A stretch of 64,000 nt of DNA from Nymphaea colorata (GCF_008831285.2 NC_045138.2:22045934-22109933); one strand, 5' to 3'. Positions 32,501 to 44,800 are shown, counted from the first letter of the stretch. Numbers and translations: made by a program. Notes: generated from the sequence alone by a model not told the origin.

Positions 32501-32812
32501 CCACATATCCTTTGCACTTTCCTTATGCAGGACTTCATTGGCAATGTCTTGAGTAAGAGTACCAACAATCCATACCATAACCAACGAATTATCTTTAAAC
32601 CAAGTAGTATATTTTCCTACCTTCTGTACGGGCTCGGGCTCCAATATAAGATGTTCCTTCTCATGAGCGATCAAGGTTCTTTTTACTTGCATGGCCCACA
32701 TCTCGTAATTACCCCCATCCATTTTGGTGATAAAGCTGAAAAATGGGGAACTCTTCATCTCTCCCGACGACACAAAGGAAGAGGTATTAGCGCCGCTGCT
32801 AATTTCAGACAT
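29477..32812 (-). CDS. Copia-A Gag-Pol polyprotein, broken before the C-terminus
   Basis: 1111 codons, beginning MSEISSGANTSS. Gag-like region about residues 25-240. Zinc knuckle CQFCHRIGHTVDKC at 252-265 (CX2CX4HX4C). Aspartic protease motif DSGAST near 347. GAG-pre-integrase motif with LRFGH and CESCQLGKH near 490-525. Integrase core with the D-D-E pattern (FDVWGP, RSDNALEF, QQNGVAERKH). Reverse transcriptase from about residue 890 with the catalytic YVDD near the end. The frame is lost about 15 residues after YVDD at the 14-bp deletion (29531-29538). The RNase H part continues in another frame. The start is the first ATG downstream of the leader. Confidence 0.92.
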   Translation of the reverse strand: MSEISSGANTSSFVSSGEMKSSPFFSFITKMDGGNYEMWAMQVKRTLIAHEKEHLILEPEPVQKVGKYTTWFKDNSLVMVWIVGTLTQDIANEVLHKESAKDMWDSLAATYSQARNETRIMQLHHDIHQMRQDGRPLHTYYSSLKSMFERLNSYFPACKCEQQKAYRDMLMVGVFLSGLDSVYESAKNQMLTSPSIPPIDEAYSRLSRIPIPSSTVLDTTSAMLATRGRGGSLFARGRGYRGRGNTPSRPVCQFCHRIGHTVDKCWQKHGRPAVANQTVFTDSPEQPKTQHPVSSSELRADDIISQLRHLIGDRPQQAPDPTTSTITTAASASSSGMYSDTTDWLIDSGASTHLCGDKAQFTSYVPTPPGRSVILADGKYSPVVGLGEVQLTSSLPLQHVLHAPEFPHSLLSISQITRDLNCRAIFDSSSLVFQDILTGRVIGSGREQGGLYRLVHPFPFAGSTSAGSSSSSAYTWHLRFGHLPFQKLLHVFPQLSPKSSFQCESCQLGKHHRSSFPPRPSRSSHSVFELLHFDVWGPSRTPALQGHRYYLVAVDDYSRVSWVFLMKHKSEVGHVIKNFINEILTQFDTCVKIVRSDNALEFCASSLEQFFRDKGIIHQTSCAYTSQQNGVAERKHRHILDVARTIIIHSHVPHSYWGDAVLTACYLINRMPSSVLGDLIPISVLFPDRDLFSVPPRVFGCVAFVQLLGPGRDKLSPRAIKTIFVGYSRTQKGYRCYDPSTRRYYVSADVTFFESTSFFSPNGTQLRAPELNDEVQFPLPLMSCPNPVDPRFGAVYQRRTKPAAPVQCAPVPSPSTPKVIPDTNSTDNVLCNDDIGVCHEHVPAPNELDMPIAQRKGKRSCTLHPISGHLSMDRLTPMYRQFVKGLSAIALPQNPMDALSDPKWAAAMQEEMDALQSRGTWTLVTPSADAAIVGCRWVFTIKYRADVSIDRYKARLVAKGYTQTYGVDYYDTFSPVARHASLRILLAVAVSKNWSLSQLDVKNAFLYGDLHEEVYMQQPPGFVAEGECQKVCRLRKAIYGLKQSPRAWFQKLSENIENEGFRRSSADHSLFVKKTSTGTVIVLVYVDDIIVTGDFQHQGCPWTTLCHQGPW

Positions 32813-32989
32813 CGCTCAACACAATGGAGGAAACCGAGCCACGGAATAGGAAGTGCAGGCAAAAAGAAGACAATCACATATCGAAAGACAACATGCTGAT
32901 CATGAAGCAGTTAACACGGGCAACAATCCATAAGTCTGATCGGCTGGAAGAGGCAACAACAGAACTGAACGAAGACAGATTACCAGAGG

Positions 32990-33515
32990 CGACAGCGAAG
33001 ACGCTGAGAGGAAAATCAGCGTGCAGAGCAGCGGCGGAGTAGAGGAGGCGATGCAGCGAAGACGCTGAGAAGAAAATCAGCGTGCAGGGCAGCGGCGGAG
33101 CAGAGGAGAGTGGTGGAGACAGCAGAGGCGATGCAGCGTGCAGCGGCGATTCAGCGGCAGCGGAGAAGCAACAGTGACGGACGGCGGCGGCGGGCGGAGG
33201 TGACAGCCACGGCGGGCAGCGGCGAAGATGACTGCAACAGCTGACGGAGGCGTCGGGCGGAGAAGACAGCAACGGGCGGAGGCGTCGGGCGGAGAGGTCA
33301 GCGACGGGCGGAGGCGTCGGGTGGAGAGGTCAGCGACGGGCGGAGGCGTCGGGCGGAGAGGTCAGGACAGCGACTGGCGGAGGCGTCGGGTGGAGAGGTC
33401 AGCGACGGGCGGAGATGGGTGGACACGAGCGGGTGGAGGAAGCGCAGCGATGGGCGCGGTCAGGCGGCGGGCGGCGCCGCTCAATCGGCGCGCCAAGGAG
33501 GAGGAGACGGCTGCT
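32990..33515 (-). repeat. Copia-A leader with GC-rich tandem repeats
   Basis: The untranslated leader holds about five imperfect 32-bp units around GGCGGAGGCGTCGGG (about 33243-33418). It also has a duplicated block of about 65 bp (around 32990-33110) containing 'gaagacgctgaga' and 'aaaatcagcgtgcag'. Long antisense open frames here are products of the GC-rich repeat. Copia-B has the same array. Confidence 0.8.
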
Positions 33516-33527
33516 GCTCTGATACCA
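33516..33527 (-). other. Copia-A primer-binding site
   Basis: Reads TGGTATCAGAGC on the minus strand, directly after the 5' LTR. This is the common plant Copia site complementary to the 3' end of initiator Met-tRNA. Confidence 0.9.
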
Positions 33528-33665
33528 TGATAAGATTAGAAAGAATAATCTTTGATTGACCTCGAAATCTGCCCTAACTCCTCTTTATATAGACTAGAGG
33601 AGAGAGAGAAGTTATTACAAAAGTACCCTCTTAAACCTAAAACTGAATATAAACACATCTTAACA
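33528..33665 (-). repeat. Copia-A 5' LTR
   Basis: 138 bp, TG...CA, identical to the 3' LTR. In sense orientation it contains a TATA-like CTATATAAAGAGG. Compared with Copia-B it lacks 27 bp between two AAGTTA copies. Confidence 0.95.
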
Positions 33666-33934
33666 ATCATTAAACACGAGTCTTTTTATCTTGAAATTTG
33701 ACACATTTAGACCGGATGGAAAAATGTTTATATGTAAAAAATACAGATATGAAGCACCATAAAAGTCAAAACTCCAACATTCGATCAATGAGGCATCCGA
33801 TGGTTCATCGGTAAATCCATATGCACTATCGTAGGTACAGTGGGTGAGAGAGAGAGAGAGAGACAAAGAGAGAGTCACCTGATACATTCATCCATCAAAA
33901 GGACAGCAAGTGGTTCGGTCATTCCATGAAATAA
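33666..33934 (-). other. SPP 3' untranslated region (inferred)
   Basis: Lies between the SPP stop and the Copia-A insertion. It contains a GA/CT microsatellite (33846-33863) and no coding signal. The Copia may have truncated or displaced the native 3' UTR and poly(A) site. Confidence 0.45.
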
Positions 33935-34026
33935 TCACGTGGTTGGCCTTGTCATGGTAGACAGTCCACGACCAGATGGAGCAACTCCAGGATGGTGGAT
34001 TTCTGATTCGTCAACTTCTAGAGGCA
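33935..34026 (-). CDS. SPP: SPP terminal exon
   Basis: 92 bp. The shared codon gives Val, then PLEVDESEIHHPGVAPSGRG and LSTMTRPTT, then TGA at 33937-33935. Acceptor CATCTTTTAG. The final TMTRPTT agrees with the remembered end of plant SPP. It is too short to appear as a long open frame. Confidence 0.9.
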
Positions 34027-37000
34027 CTAAAAGATGAGATATATCAGTATAAGCACAAAGCCCAAAGCATGTTTCTTAGTGTATATGCTTGGGTTCAAGG
34101 TTGTCAATATGCATATTGGGAACTGCAATCTAAGACAGGACAAGTTGAATTTTGAATGACATTTGATCAACCCAGTGCCATATAGTCTGAACCAGTTTGC
34201 AGTTCAAATTAACTTAGGCCAAACTTCATGCACTAGTGCATTTCAGCACATAGTACTACCATTTAATCACTAACTACCTTTAGCAAAGCAGAAATAACAT
34301 ACCAGAATCTTCTCCTGGTGGCATCCCAGCAATTCCTATGCACGAATACAATGAATCTTCATCAATCTTCAATTGGTTGTATGCTACATATACATCCTCT
34401 ATTGTTGCTGCTTCATAGAGCCAAGGCAGGTCTCTGATGCATGATATGTCCTGAAATAAGAAGACAATAGGCTTCCCAGTTACTTGAATAGTGACTACAA
34501 AATAGTACAAAGAGCAACCAAAAGGATATTTTGCAATTTACCGCAACCAATCTATACACCAGAGCAGGACATCAAGGCTAAGCAGTAAAACAAGATTATT
34601 TAAAACAAAGCGAACCTTTCTTGGAACTGAGGAAGCTTGCAAATGTGCTAGAAGTCCAAGCCAGTAAGCATTTGATTTAGTTTCGGCTTCATGTTTCATT
34701 AGAAGAGTCCTCTTTGCCTGCAAAAATAGTGGTCTCCCGTTAAATTTAAACATCAGGACATCTTGGAAAGTATATCAAACAGAAGCATAAGTTACGCCGG
34801 AACATTTAAACATAAACAGATCCACATATGCAACCTAAGGCTCCAGCTGCTTGCCATTGCACATGTTCACTATCTTGCATATTGCTTGATGTGATGTCTG
34901 CTGGATCTGAAAGCTGTAGACCTTAGCAATATCCAGGAACACTTATTTATGCAGGCTAAATCTCTCTCTGTCGCTCTTTCTCTCTTTTTCAGTGCAATTA
35001 CTCTAAAAACAAAAGTAACTTAAGGTACCACACCTTGACTTACAAACGTTTTTGAAAAGTAAAGCTAGATCAGACATAAGGCTGGGCACCGGGCCGGGCT
35101 GCCGGCGAATACCTGGCCTGACTTGGGCAAATGCAAAATTATACTAGAACTACAAATTTAAACACTGTATGATATCATGGTTCAGAATCACCATGAACAT
35201 GAACAACACCCCCCCCCCCCCCCCCAACACCTCAAAAAACCAAAAGAAAAGGAAAGAACTCTTTTTTTTTTCCCTTAACTAAGATACTAAGTTTTGAATT
35301 TCATTTCATTTGTCTTGGTATTTCAGAATTTGTTTGGATAATATTCACCGTGACGACTAATTTAAATCACATCAGGTTTGGTCCAGATAAAAATTCAATC
35401 TGCATGCAATTTTTTTATCTTATTTAGATTTGGTTTCCAATTGAGATGTACTCAAGGTTACAAGCGCATATTTGGAACTAGCAAAATACAGTCACAATTT
35501 TACACACAAAAGGGATTCTCAAGACCAAACCAACAAATTGAAGTTAAAATAATCTAAGAAAGCTTCATACCTTATTGTCAACCATTTAAATTTCTTTTGC
35601 AAGTCTTTTATTGGATTAGTGCTCATAGAACCCAAATTTTCAGCAGGTTAGTTTGGACAGTCTTAACAAGAGGAATCATTGTAGCAGAACCTATGATAAT
35701 GAGAACTTTAAAAGATCATCAATGGTTGCCTAAGAAACATTAACTACAGCAAGGTTACAAACCCTGTCGAGTTCGCGCTGAGTTATCTTATTGCTATTCA
35801 ATCCTCTAAGAACATTCTTGCAGGCATCCACAGCCTTATAAACCTGCAATTTGTCATAACTGAAAGCTTATCATGAAAGAAGCAATCAATGAAAGCACAG
35901 CAAATAACTAGCATACTCATGTTAGAAATACATGCCTTGCCTGGAGTAGATGTCACAGAAACGACATACCACCCAAGATTCAGCCTGTCAAAGAGGCTCA
36001 CTTCAAAAGAAACATCATAGGTCAAGCCCAAAGAATCTCTAACGGTCGTAAAGAGCCTGTACAATGAAGAATGAGAAAGATCTGACTAAGTATGCATGTC
36101 TAATGAGAAGTGGACAACAAAGTGATCTAACATCACCTTGCACAACAAAAACCACAAGCACGAAACCTTTTCCCCATTGATGTTATAGGTTCAATCATTT
36201 GAAAATGCACATAAGATGTAAGCTTTTCTCAGGACATATCTATGGGTATAATTCAGATTTGTCCCTTACATTTCATGTCCCTTTAGAAGTAGATGTCATT
36301 TTCTGTTATTAATTAGAAGTGAGATTTGAAGAAGCAAGCATAAAAAAGGATTGAGATTACAAGAAGAAGATGTACACGATATAGCAACTTATAGGAACTT
36401 TATGTTAGAGATCTTATCTGGAAAAAACTCTACTACTGTTACACTCATCCTTGATCCAAAGTTCTGCTTCAACAGGTAAGACAATGACCTCAGCTGGTCA
36501 ATCAGTTGTATCTACACACACACACACATACACACACAGAAAAAAAGAATAGCCAGAACCAGCATAAAGCAAAAAAGATAACATTAGAACTGCAGTAATC
36601 CTTTTTCTCTGTAAAGTTCGCAAGCAGATTCTGAAAGTAAGATGCAGACTCTGTCTGCAAGAACAAATTGAAGACACACAAGATGATTGGTTACTCAAGA
36701 TCTAAAAGGTTAAATTTTGTTCACAAGATGATTGTCACAAAAAACGCCGTTTTTTAAAAAAAACGCGTATTATACGCTAAAAACGCTTCTCACGAATAAA
36801 ACAGGAACAAGACGCGTTTTTTTTTCAAAAAAACGGCCAAAAATAAAAAACGCATATAAAACGTGTTTTATACGCGTCTTCCACAGTTTTTTTAAGGCAC
36901 ACGGTGAGTTTTAAACAAATGGCACAGCGTATAATATTTGTAAAAAAGTTGGGTTTTTTTTAACTTAGTCGCTCCTTTTAAGGGCAAAAATGTATTTTTA

Positions 37001-40000
37001 CAGACGAAAAGAGGGCTTTGGTTAAAAACTTGCCGCGATTCTCTCCTTCGTCTCTCAACTGAAGATTCTCCTTCGTCTCTCAACTGAAGATTGAAGAGGG
37101 GGCATTCTGAAGAGCGGACACCAGACGGACGAGCGGTGAGAGGGGGTCGCCGGGAGTCACCGAGGCTGACGGGAATCGGCATCCTCTCCTTCGTCTCCTA
37201 CTCATTTTCATTCAACTGAAGAGGGGACGAGCGGTGAGAGAGCTTTGTTTTACAGTTTAAAACTCACCGCTCAGTTGCTGTTTTCATGGCATAGCTTTAC
37301 TTTTATATGTTATTTGTTGGTTAGTCGAGCATCAATGGTGTTGAGAATGACTTCATTTATTAATCAGGTTGGGTCGACGGTTTATTGGGCAAGTCACTAG
37401 GATTTAGGGGCTCAGTTGCTGTTTTCACAACAGAAAGGGTATTAAAGCCTAAGGGATGGAATCATGGAAGATGTAAACATCTTCATCCATTTCCAATGGA
37501 CAAAGTGTGGCAGTTTTCATAATGGACTCATCTACAGATTCTACACCCTCAATTAGAAATTTAGAACCCAATATCCTGCTGGTGCTTCACTAATGGGAAG
37601 TCGATAACGAGCTTGGCAGACCCACAGTTTTGTGACTAATTTAACTGTCGTGTCTTCCTCAGGTGAATAAACTTCACCTTGCAGACACACTGCCCAGTTT
37701 GGATTTTTCCACTGTAACGGATCAAAGACACCACAATCAGATTTAGGGTAAAGTTTTGTAATGTTAACCATGAGAGGCCCCGATGCATCACACTTTTTCA
37801 TAGCCTCCAAAAGTAACGATGCACGTGGTCCTGTGTAGATATGATCTACTTTTCAATGTTTTTTTTTAAATTTCTCATTTACTTTATTTGTATATAATTA
37901 TTAGGATTATTTATTTATTTTTTAAAAATTTTCCGTCTTTTTCCCATTTTATTCCAGGGATATACAATTTTGCCATATTATACCCGTCTTTTTCCTTGCC
38001 GTATAATACCCGTATACGTTTTTTGTGACAAGTCTTAAGATAATGCGCTCAGCTGACTAATCAGTTAACTTGTATTAACAGACACACGAACAGCGAAAAG
38101 CAAAAAGATTAACAGAACAACATAAAAATCTTTATAATTCCTTTCTTGAAGGAATTCTGCAAAGACGATGTATAATTGGAATGATTGTATTATTGGCAAA
38201 AGGAAGACATTGCCTTTTTTCTGTCAGAAGTTTGTGCCAAAAAGCACTTTGAAGTTTGAACTTCTTCATTCTGATGCTTAAGGTTACTCCCCCTTAATGA
38301 TAAAGGTTTTTCTTATTATTTGGTATTTTTTTATGATTATACTAGAAATAACTGGATTAATTTCCTCAAGCTCAAATCAAAAGCTTTTACAAATTTTCAC
38401 ATTTTCCTTAATGAGATCAAGAACCAATTTGAAAGCAAGCTAAGAACTCTTGAACAGACTCAGAAGAGAATATTTATCAAACTTTAAGAAATGCTTTGCA
38501 TAAATGGTATTTTGCATAAAGAAAATGTGCTACAACTCCCGACAAAATGGCCTTTCAAAAAGAAAGAATAAACAGAAAACATTGTGTTATATGGTAGCCT
38601 TTATTATGATGGTAAATGGAGGTGGCACTGTGTGACTCAGGATTTTGAGAAGTTCAATGAATATGACGGGCTTGTTTAGATTCCTCGTATATGCAAAACT
38701 GGAAAAGGTCATTTCCTGTCTCCCCGGCAGAGCATTGGAGAACAAAGATACCACTATTGATTGTTAAGAACCGCCAGAGATCTTACTGATTTAATGTGTC
38801 ATTGCTAAAGCATCGATAAAGGTCAAAGGTTGACACTGCCATGACAAAGAAACTTTCACAACTCACACCCTTTTTCATCGCTTGCAAGAAATCAATCAAG
38901 CAGATATTAATTCTAGGAGCCTCCAAAAGACCATTTTGCATGCTTCTCATTTGGAAGAACGCGGATAAATAAAACAGAACATGAGAATATCTAAGAATTT
39001 TCAATTTAAAGTCTTAAAATGACCTGGAATTTATTATCTCTGCTAGCAGGCCCATTGTGATGCCAAAGAAAAGAGGATGATGCTGTATCTTGCAAGTCAG
39101 TGATTTTTCCCCATCTTTATTTGGCAAGTTAAGTGCCTCTTCCAGATTTTGTTCATCTGCGGAAGTAATGACTGTGTCTTTTTAGAATCAAACATAAAGT
39201 GACAATTACTGATGAACAAATTTGAAAAAAAAAAAAAAAAATCCTATGAGCCTTAGATGTATTCAAATATCTAAGACTAGGATAACATGAGATAAGGATA
39301 ATATTACAAACAATGCTTTTAGTTTCAGCTTTATTATTTGTTAACAATATGCATTAATTATTATTTACAACTCTTGCTGACCATAGGTGATAGCATCCAT
39401 TGCTAATAAAGACAGGCCAAGAATTTCTTGAATGTGCAAGTACTACAAGTGTGACCACTCTATGATGCAAAAAGCAATGAATGCTTCACCACGGTAAGAC
39501 GTTAACATACTAAGGAAGAGTAAGTAAAAGAGCAAGAACCACCCGGACATGCCTTCCATATCAAGGTGGTGGTGAAGCAGATGTACAGTCTGTGCATATC
39601 ATTAATTTGGTAAAAGCAAGTACTACAGTTGGTCATATATTCTACTGGAACTGCATAATTTGTTTATTATATTTTTATCTTTATGTTTGTTTTTTCCACC
39701 CTTTTTGTTTCGTTTTTTCCCCTTCTCTTAGCCTCATAAAACATTCCCTAATCCCTAATAAAACATGTGAAAAAAAAAATGGGTCCATGGAAAAAAAGTA
39801 GTATCAGAAGAAGTCTGTTTAGCTTTTCCTCACTTCTACTCCTAAAGCTTCAGTGGTCCATTCCATGTTAGCATCAAAGCTATTCTTTTAATTTACATGC
39901 TGCAAGAAGGGTTCCATCATATGGGTGTTTGAATTCCATACACTTGCAGGAGAACACATACACCATTCACACTTAGTGTGGCCTGACATTGGGTGTTTCA

Positions 40001-41828
40001 AACACGACAACACAGGAATCAGAGGAATAATGCATACCCACATTCCTATTAGTGTCCAAAACCATGTTTCAACAATTTGGCAGAGCAAAACTGCCTGTAC
40101 GGATAAAAACTAGTGCTTCAAAATCATTTTGTTCAGAAAAACGGGCCAACATCAGCTACATTTTTCATCAACCATTGTGCCCAGGCACACTTCTAGCATC
40201 CTCTCCAGCAAATCATCATCACCATTATCTCCAGAAAACATCTTCTTCATAGTCATGCTTCTGCTTCTTACCTCTGATTTTTGTGATCTTCTTCTTCTTC
40301 TTTGGCAGGGGATCCCCATCATTGGGCTGTCTTGATAGGTTTCTTCCTCTTGTTCATGATTTCTTTTCCTTCACATATTCTTTATTTTCTTATTTTATTT
40401 CTTTTTCGTTTTCAACTCTTGCTACAATGGAGGCCATATCAGAGGCACTGCTGGAATCTGCCAAGATGTGTGAAACTGGCAGCCTAACCATAATATGTTA
40501 TTCCTCTTGTCAAAAGAGGCCATTGTATTCTTTCAATGTGCTTTTCTTTGATGTAATCTGTTTCCCAATGAAGGTCTTCTGTCTTTCTTCTTCTTCCTCC
40601 TCTCTTAATCTGCCAGTCCACCATTTTTCTTCTAATATGATTTTTCTTTTTCCTCTTTCTGCTATGCATGTAGCGAAGAGTATGTTCTGGATTCAGGAGC
40701 ATGAAATTAGAGAAAGGCGAACAACAAAAGTATTTCCCTTCAAAAAGGATGTAAGCAGGTAATCTTATTATGTAATTCATTGATTAGATCATATGGTGCA
40801 TGTGTGTATGATACTATGATTCATTATGATATTTATGTAAAGAAAAGTACAACATTTTGAGAAACCCTGCAAACATGTCTACCTTAACAATGGCTGCACT
40901 AGTCTTGGATCTTAAGCATTTACATAGGCTTTGTCCAATTTGCCCAACAACTGAACATTGGCGACTTTGTCTTCACACTTGTCCACACGAACCAAACATG
41001 GGACAAAAGAACAAGGTGTTTTTAGATACACTACTTATGTGTCTTCCAGCACAATTCAAGACAAACTATTCTAGTTTTATTGTGCTATGCAATCAAGTGC
41101 CCTCTTAAAGGAAGGGTTTGCCCGATGAAATGAATTGATGACAGGCTTTCAGGCATTGTAGATCCACCTGCCACTTGGTGTGATTATATGCCTCTTTTAT
41201 GTGTGCAAGAACTCCACAAAAGGGGATAACCAAAAGAAAAGAAATGCATCTTCTTGAAACAATTCAGAGCATGATTCGGAGTTCAGACAAAGAATATGCC
41301 TAACAACATTTCTAAAGGATTAAAGAATGATCAACCTCAAGTTGAGTTAGGATCTCTATATCATCAAACAAAAAACTACGAATGACAATGTGAAAACAGC
41401 CTCCAAAAACAAAATCAAGTCTAAATGACTTGATTGATGACACAACAAAGTATTCTAAACGCAGAAAGCACAACATACACTTTCTCTTGAACACACTTGT
41501 GCACTAAGGCACAGGAAGAACATAAAAACAGCAATGTTATTCAAAAAGCCAAATAGGCTTGGAGGGCGATGCCGAGATTGCTAAGTCACATGGCCACTTC
41601 AATAAGGTTCACGTACCCATGTCATTGTACACGTACCCAAATTGGGTACTTGGACACACTTGGGTACTTTTTACATCGAAACTGATTTAAACTACTTAAT
41701 TTTGCTTGATTTAATTCTTTCTAACTCAGTTTTTCATTCTGTTTTTAGGGTTACTGTTCATTAGCAAGTAATGTTTTTATTTATATCACCTGTTTATTTA
41801 AATGACGTTTTCATTTTATTTTTTTGTG

Positions 41829-41870
<42 letters not shown>

Positions 41871-44800
41871 TGCCGCACCCCGGTAGCCGCATTTTGTAAA
41901 GTTGTCATATCCGTACCCGTATCTCTAGACCCGTACCCATGCAACTTAGCAAGATGGAGGCATGAATTAAAAAACAAAACAATTAAAAAAAAAAGAAACA
42001 AAATGAAAAAAAATATATAAAAGTAACATATATACAATATACATATATGCATGCTATTATATACGCATATATATGTGACTGTACGCACATACATGTATAC
42101 GTATTTACATATTGTTTTTAATAAAAAACCAAAAGCAAGTTATTCCAAGGTATTTGGTACTACTTGATATATTCTTATTCCAGAGTACTTGAGAAGCAAG
42201 TTTGCCAACTGTGTGTGACTGTGTCAGTGTGTGTGTGCATATATCAGACAGCAATAAGAGGAAAGGATGACACATTGTGACTTAATTAGACACATGCTAC
42301 ACATGACAAGATGTACTCGATAAAACACCTTTGTGGCCGTCGGTGAAATTAATTGCACTCCTACATCAACAGATTCTTGAAAAACAATTGTCCATTGAAA
42401 CAATGATCGTTATCAATACAAAAGGGGACTGTCTGAAATTTTTAATGCCAATCAAATCCACATTCCCCAAAGAGAAGGTTCACTGATCCCTGGAAGAACT
42501 CCACTACTTTGAAAATAACAAGAAGAAGCTTGAACTGAGTTGGTTGGGAATTGATTAAAAACCACTACAAAAGGACAGGTATGGTTGTGCATATTTTAAA
42601 GCAGCTTTAGCCGAAGAGGCTAACAACATTGAACAAAGCAATGCTAGCTGAAAGCATATTTAAAGAAAAAATTCATCTTTATTTGAATAAAAAAGAAACA
42701 CAAAGACATAAAGCAAGAATCTTAACAAGAAGGGGAGAAATGTGGAAGTAACACCAACTCATACATCACCAATATATGCAAATGTGACCAAATCATGGCC
42801 AGGTTATCTTATTTGGTGACTTCAAATGACTCCATAGCTAAGAACTCTAATAGTTCTTCTGTGGCAGTTATAAGACCACATCACAAATTCTTTGTACGAC
42901 TAAAATTATTAGGTGGTAAAGCACATCTATGAAACAAGTATTTGTCGTAATCTATGTCACACAGGTGCAGGTGCCGGAGCGCACATTCCAAAAAAATTAG
43001 GTGCAGCGGTGCGGTGAGGGTAATTTATTATTATTATTATTATTAGTATAATATATTATATACTCTCACACACACACACATAACAAAATTGTCTATAAAC
43101 AAAACAAAAATACAAATTTACACTATCTACATTTTGTGCTAAGTAAAATACTAAAATCTAAATCAGTAAATGGTAAATGAGTAAATGTTTATAATACACT
43201 TCAAACATTCCGTGCTAACAGTCATTGCAGCAAAACAGATCAAATTATGGATACTATAAAAAACAGCAAAACCCAGCAGAAATTAGTCATGAAAATATGC
43301 TAAGCAAGTAAACATTAAACAACAGTATAACCATCATTGCAGCAAAACAAAAAACTGATCTAGGTGAAAAACATTAACATTTTAACAGTCAAACTCAAGC
43401 ATGTATAGTGTAGTGTATACAATGAAAACAACGATCAAACAATTCCACATTTCATAAAACAATCATTAAATCCTGAACATCACAAAAAAGAACTGAAAAA
43501 CAGTAAACACACAGCAAAGATGAGCAAGTGGAAACAGAGTTGGGTGCATTTTAAATTGAATGTAAGGGTTGGGTGCATGAAAATAGAAATGTATTTTCTT
43601 TTTAAAGTTTTAAATTGAATAAAATAATGGTCTTTTAGAATATAGACAGTCTGGCGATCCTTTTTAAAGGACAAGCATTCTAAGGGCAGTTAACTTTTAA
43701 AATTTTTGATTGAATAAAATGAAGTTTTTTTTTTTTTTAATGTAAGCACTCTGGTCGAAGGACAGCAGACTGGTCTTTTTGCTGCCTTTCTTTTTAAAAA
43801 GAAAAGTTGGAAGCTTGAAAAAGAAAGAAAGAGGAAATAAAATAACTTTTTCTTGTAAATATACATAGTCTAGTCGTCCTTTTAAAGGACAGCAGACTGG
43901 TTGTCCTTTAAAAGGGACGACTGCTGCACCTTTGACTGTCTGTTTTTTTAAAAAGAGAGGGGCAAAGCTGAAAGTTTGAAAAAGAACGAAAGAGAGGAGG
44001 GAAATGAAAAAGGGCAAGGAAAAAGGAGAAAAAGGGTGAGAAAAAGTAGAAAAAAAAAGGAAAAAAATCAGGTGCAGCTTGGATGCATGTCAGAGCCGCA
44101 CCTGTGTCGTGTCGACGGCTGCTGGGTGCATTTTGAAGCACCCCTGTGACTTAGGTTGTCACCTAAGTAACACAGGTGCTGGTATGGTTGTAGGTGCAGA
44201 CACAGGAAAGCTTGAAAGTGCGTGTCCAGGGGCAACACAGTGTATATATATTCAAGTTTTTATTTGTAATATAGGTAATATTGAGGTAGGGGGAAGGGAG
44301 CTTAAGAAAATTTCATTAAAAAGAAAAAAAGTACAATGAGTTGAAAGGGAGCAAAAAGATCTCTCGCTTTCTCTCTCCCACCCACCCCCCCCCCCCCCCC
44401 CCCCCACCCCCGCGCAAAGGTGTGGTACATGCATGCACACACATACCTCCCTCTGCCCTTCCCTGGCCAAAAACCCTCTTTCCCCACATCAATCTCTCTC
44501 TCTCGTTTGCTTTCAGTCACAAATTACTTTCATTTTTCTGTTTCCTTGCATGACCGAAAGCAAATGAGAGGGAGGATCATTTGCTTTCAGCATCAGAACC
44601 AGATTTGTTTTTTTTTTTCAAGCCCACCGTTTTTTATGGTTTACCCAATAGCCGAAATGTACCCATGTCAAAGAATCTGCACAGTGTGCACACCTACATG
44701 GGTACCCTGGGTTCATTCATGTACCCATGTGACATAGGCTGTAATAAATGGCAAACTTCCAATAGTGAAATTCAGATAATTTATTTTCATTTTTTTATTA

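Larger units (their letters stand above)
28476..33665 (-). mobile_element. Copia-A: full-length young Copia LTR retrotransposon
   Basis: Two 138-bp LTRs (28476-28613 and 33528-33665) appear identical over their whole length. They begin TG, end CA and are flanked by the 5-bp duplication ATCAT (28471-28475, 33666-33670). In the sense direction (minus strand) a primer site TGGTATCAGAGC (33527-33516) follows the 5' LTR, and a polypurine tract GAGGGGGAGTG precedes the 3' LTR. The domain order gag, protease, integrase, reverse transcriptase, RNase H is that of Copia/Pseudoviridae. Identical LTRs mean recent insertion. A 14-bp deletion breaks pol, so this copy cannot make the full polyprotein. It lies about 270 bp downstream of the SPP stop. 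Confidence 0.96.

Noticed and set aside
33228-33530. Arg/Gly-rich + strand frame, repeated identically at 48235-48537
   Set aside because: Antisense to the Copia leader and generated by its 32-bp GC-rich repeats; the second occurrence is only the sister element.
36410-36520. Open minus-strand frame between SPP exons
   Set aside because: The SPP frame joins correctly without it and it has no recognisable motif.
41005-41100. Possible Copia gag relic
   Set aside because: Similarity limited to about 20 residues, with stops; left as a remark in the intron entry.
44386-44405. Long C and G homopolymers (also about 35209-35225 and 44983-44999)
   Set aside because: Likely ordinary homopolymer tracts or assembly/length artefacts; no structural claim made.
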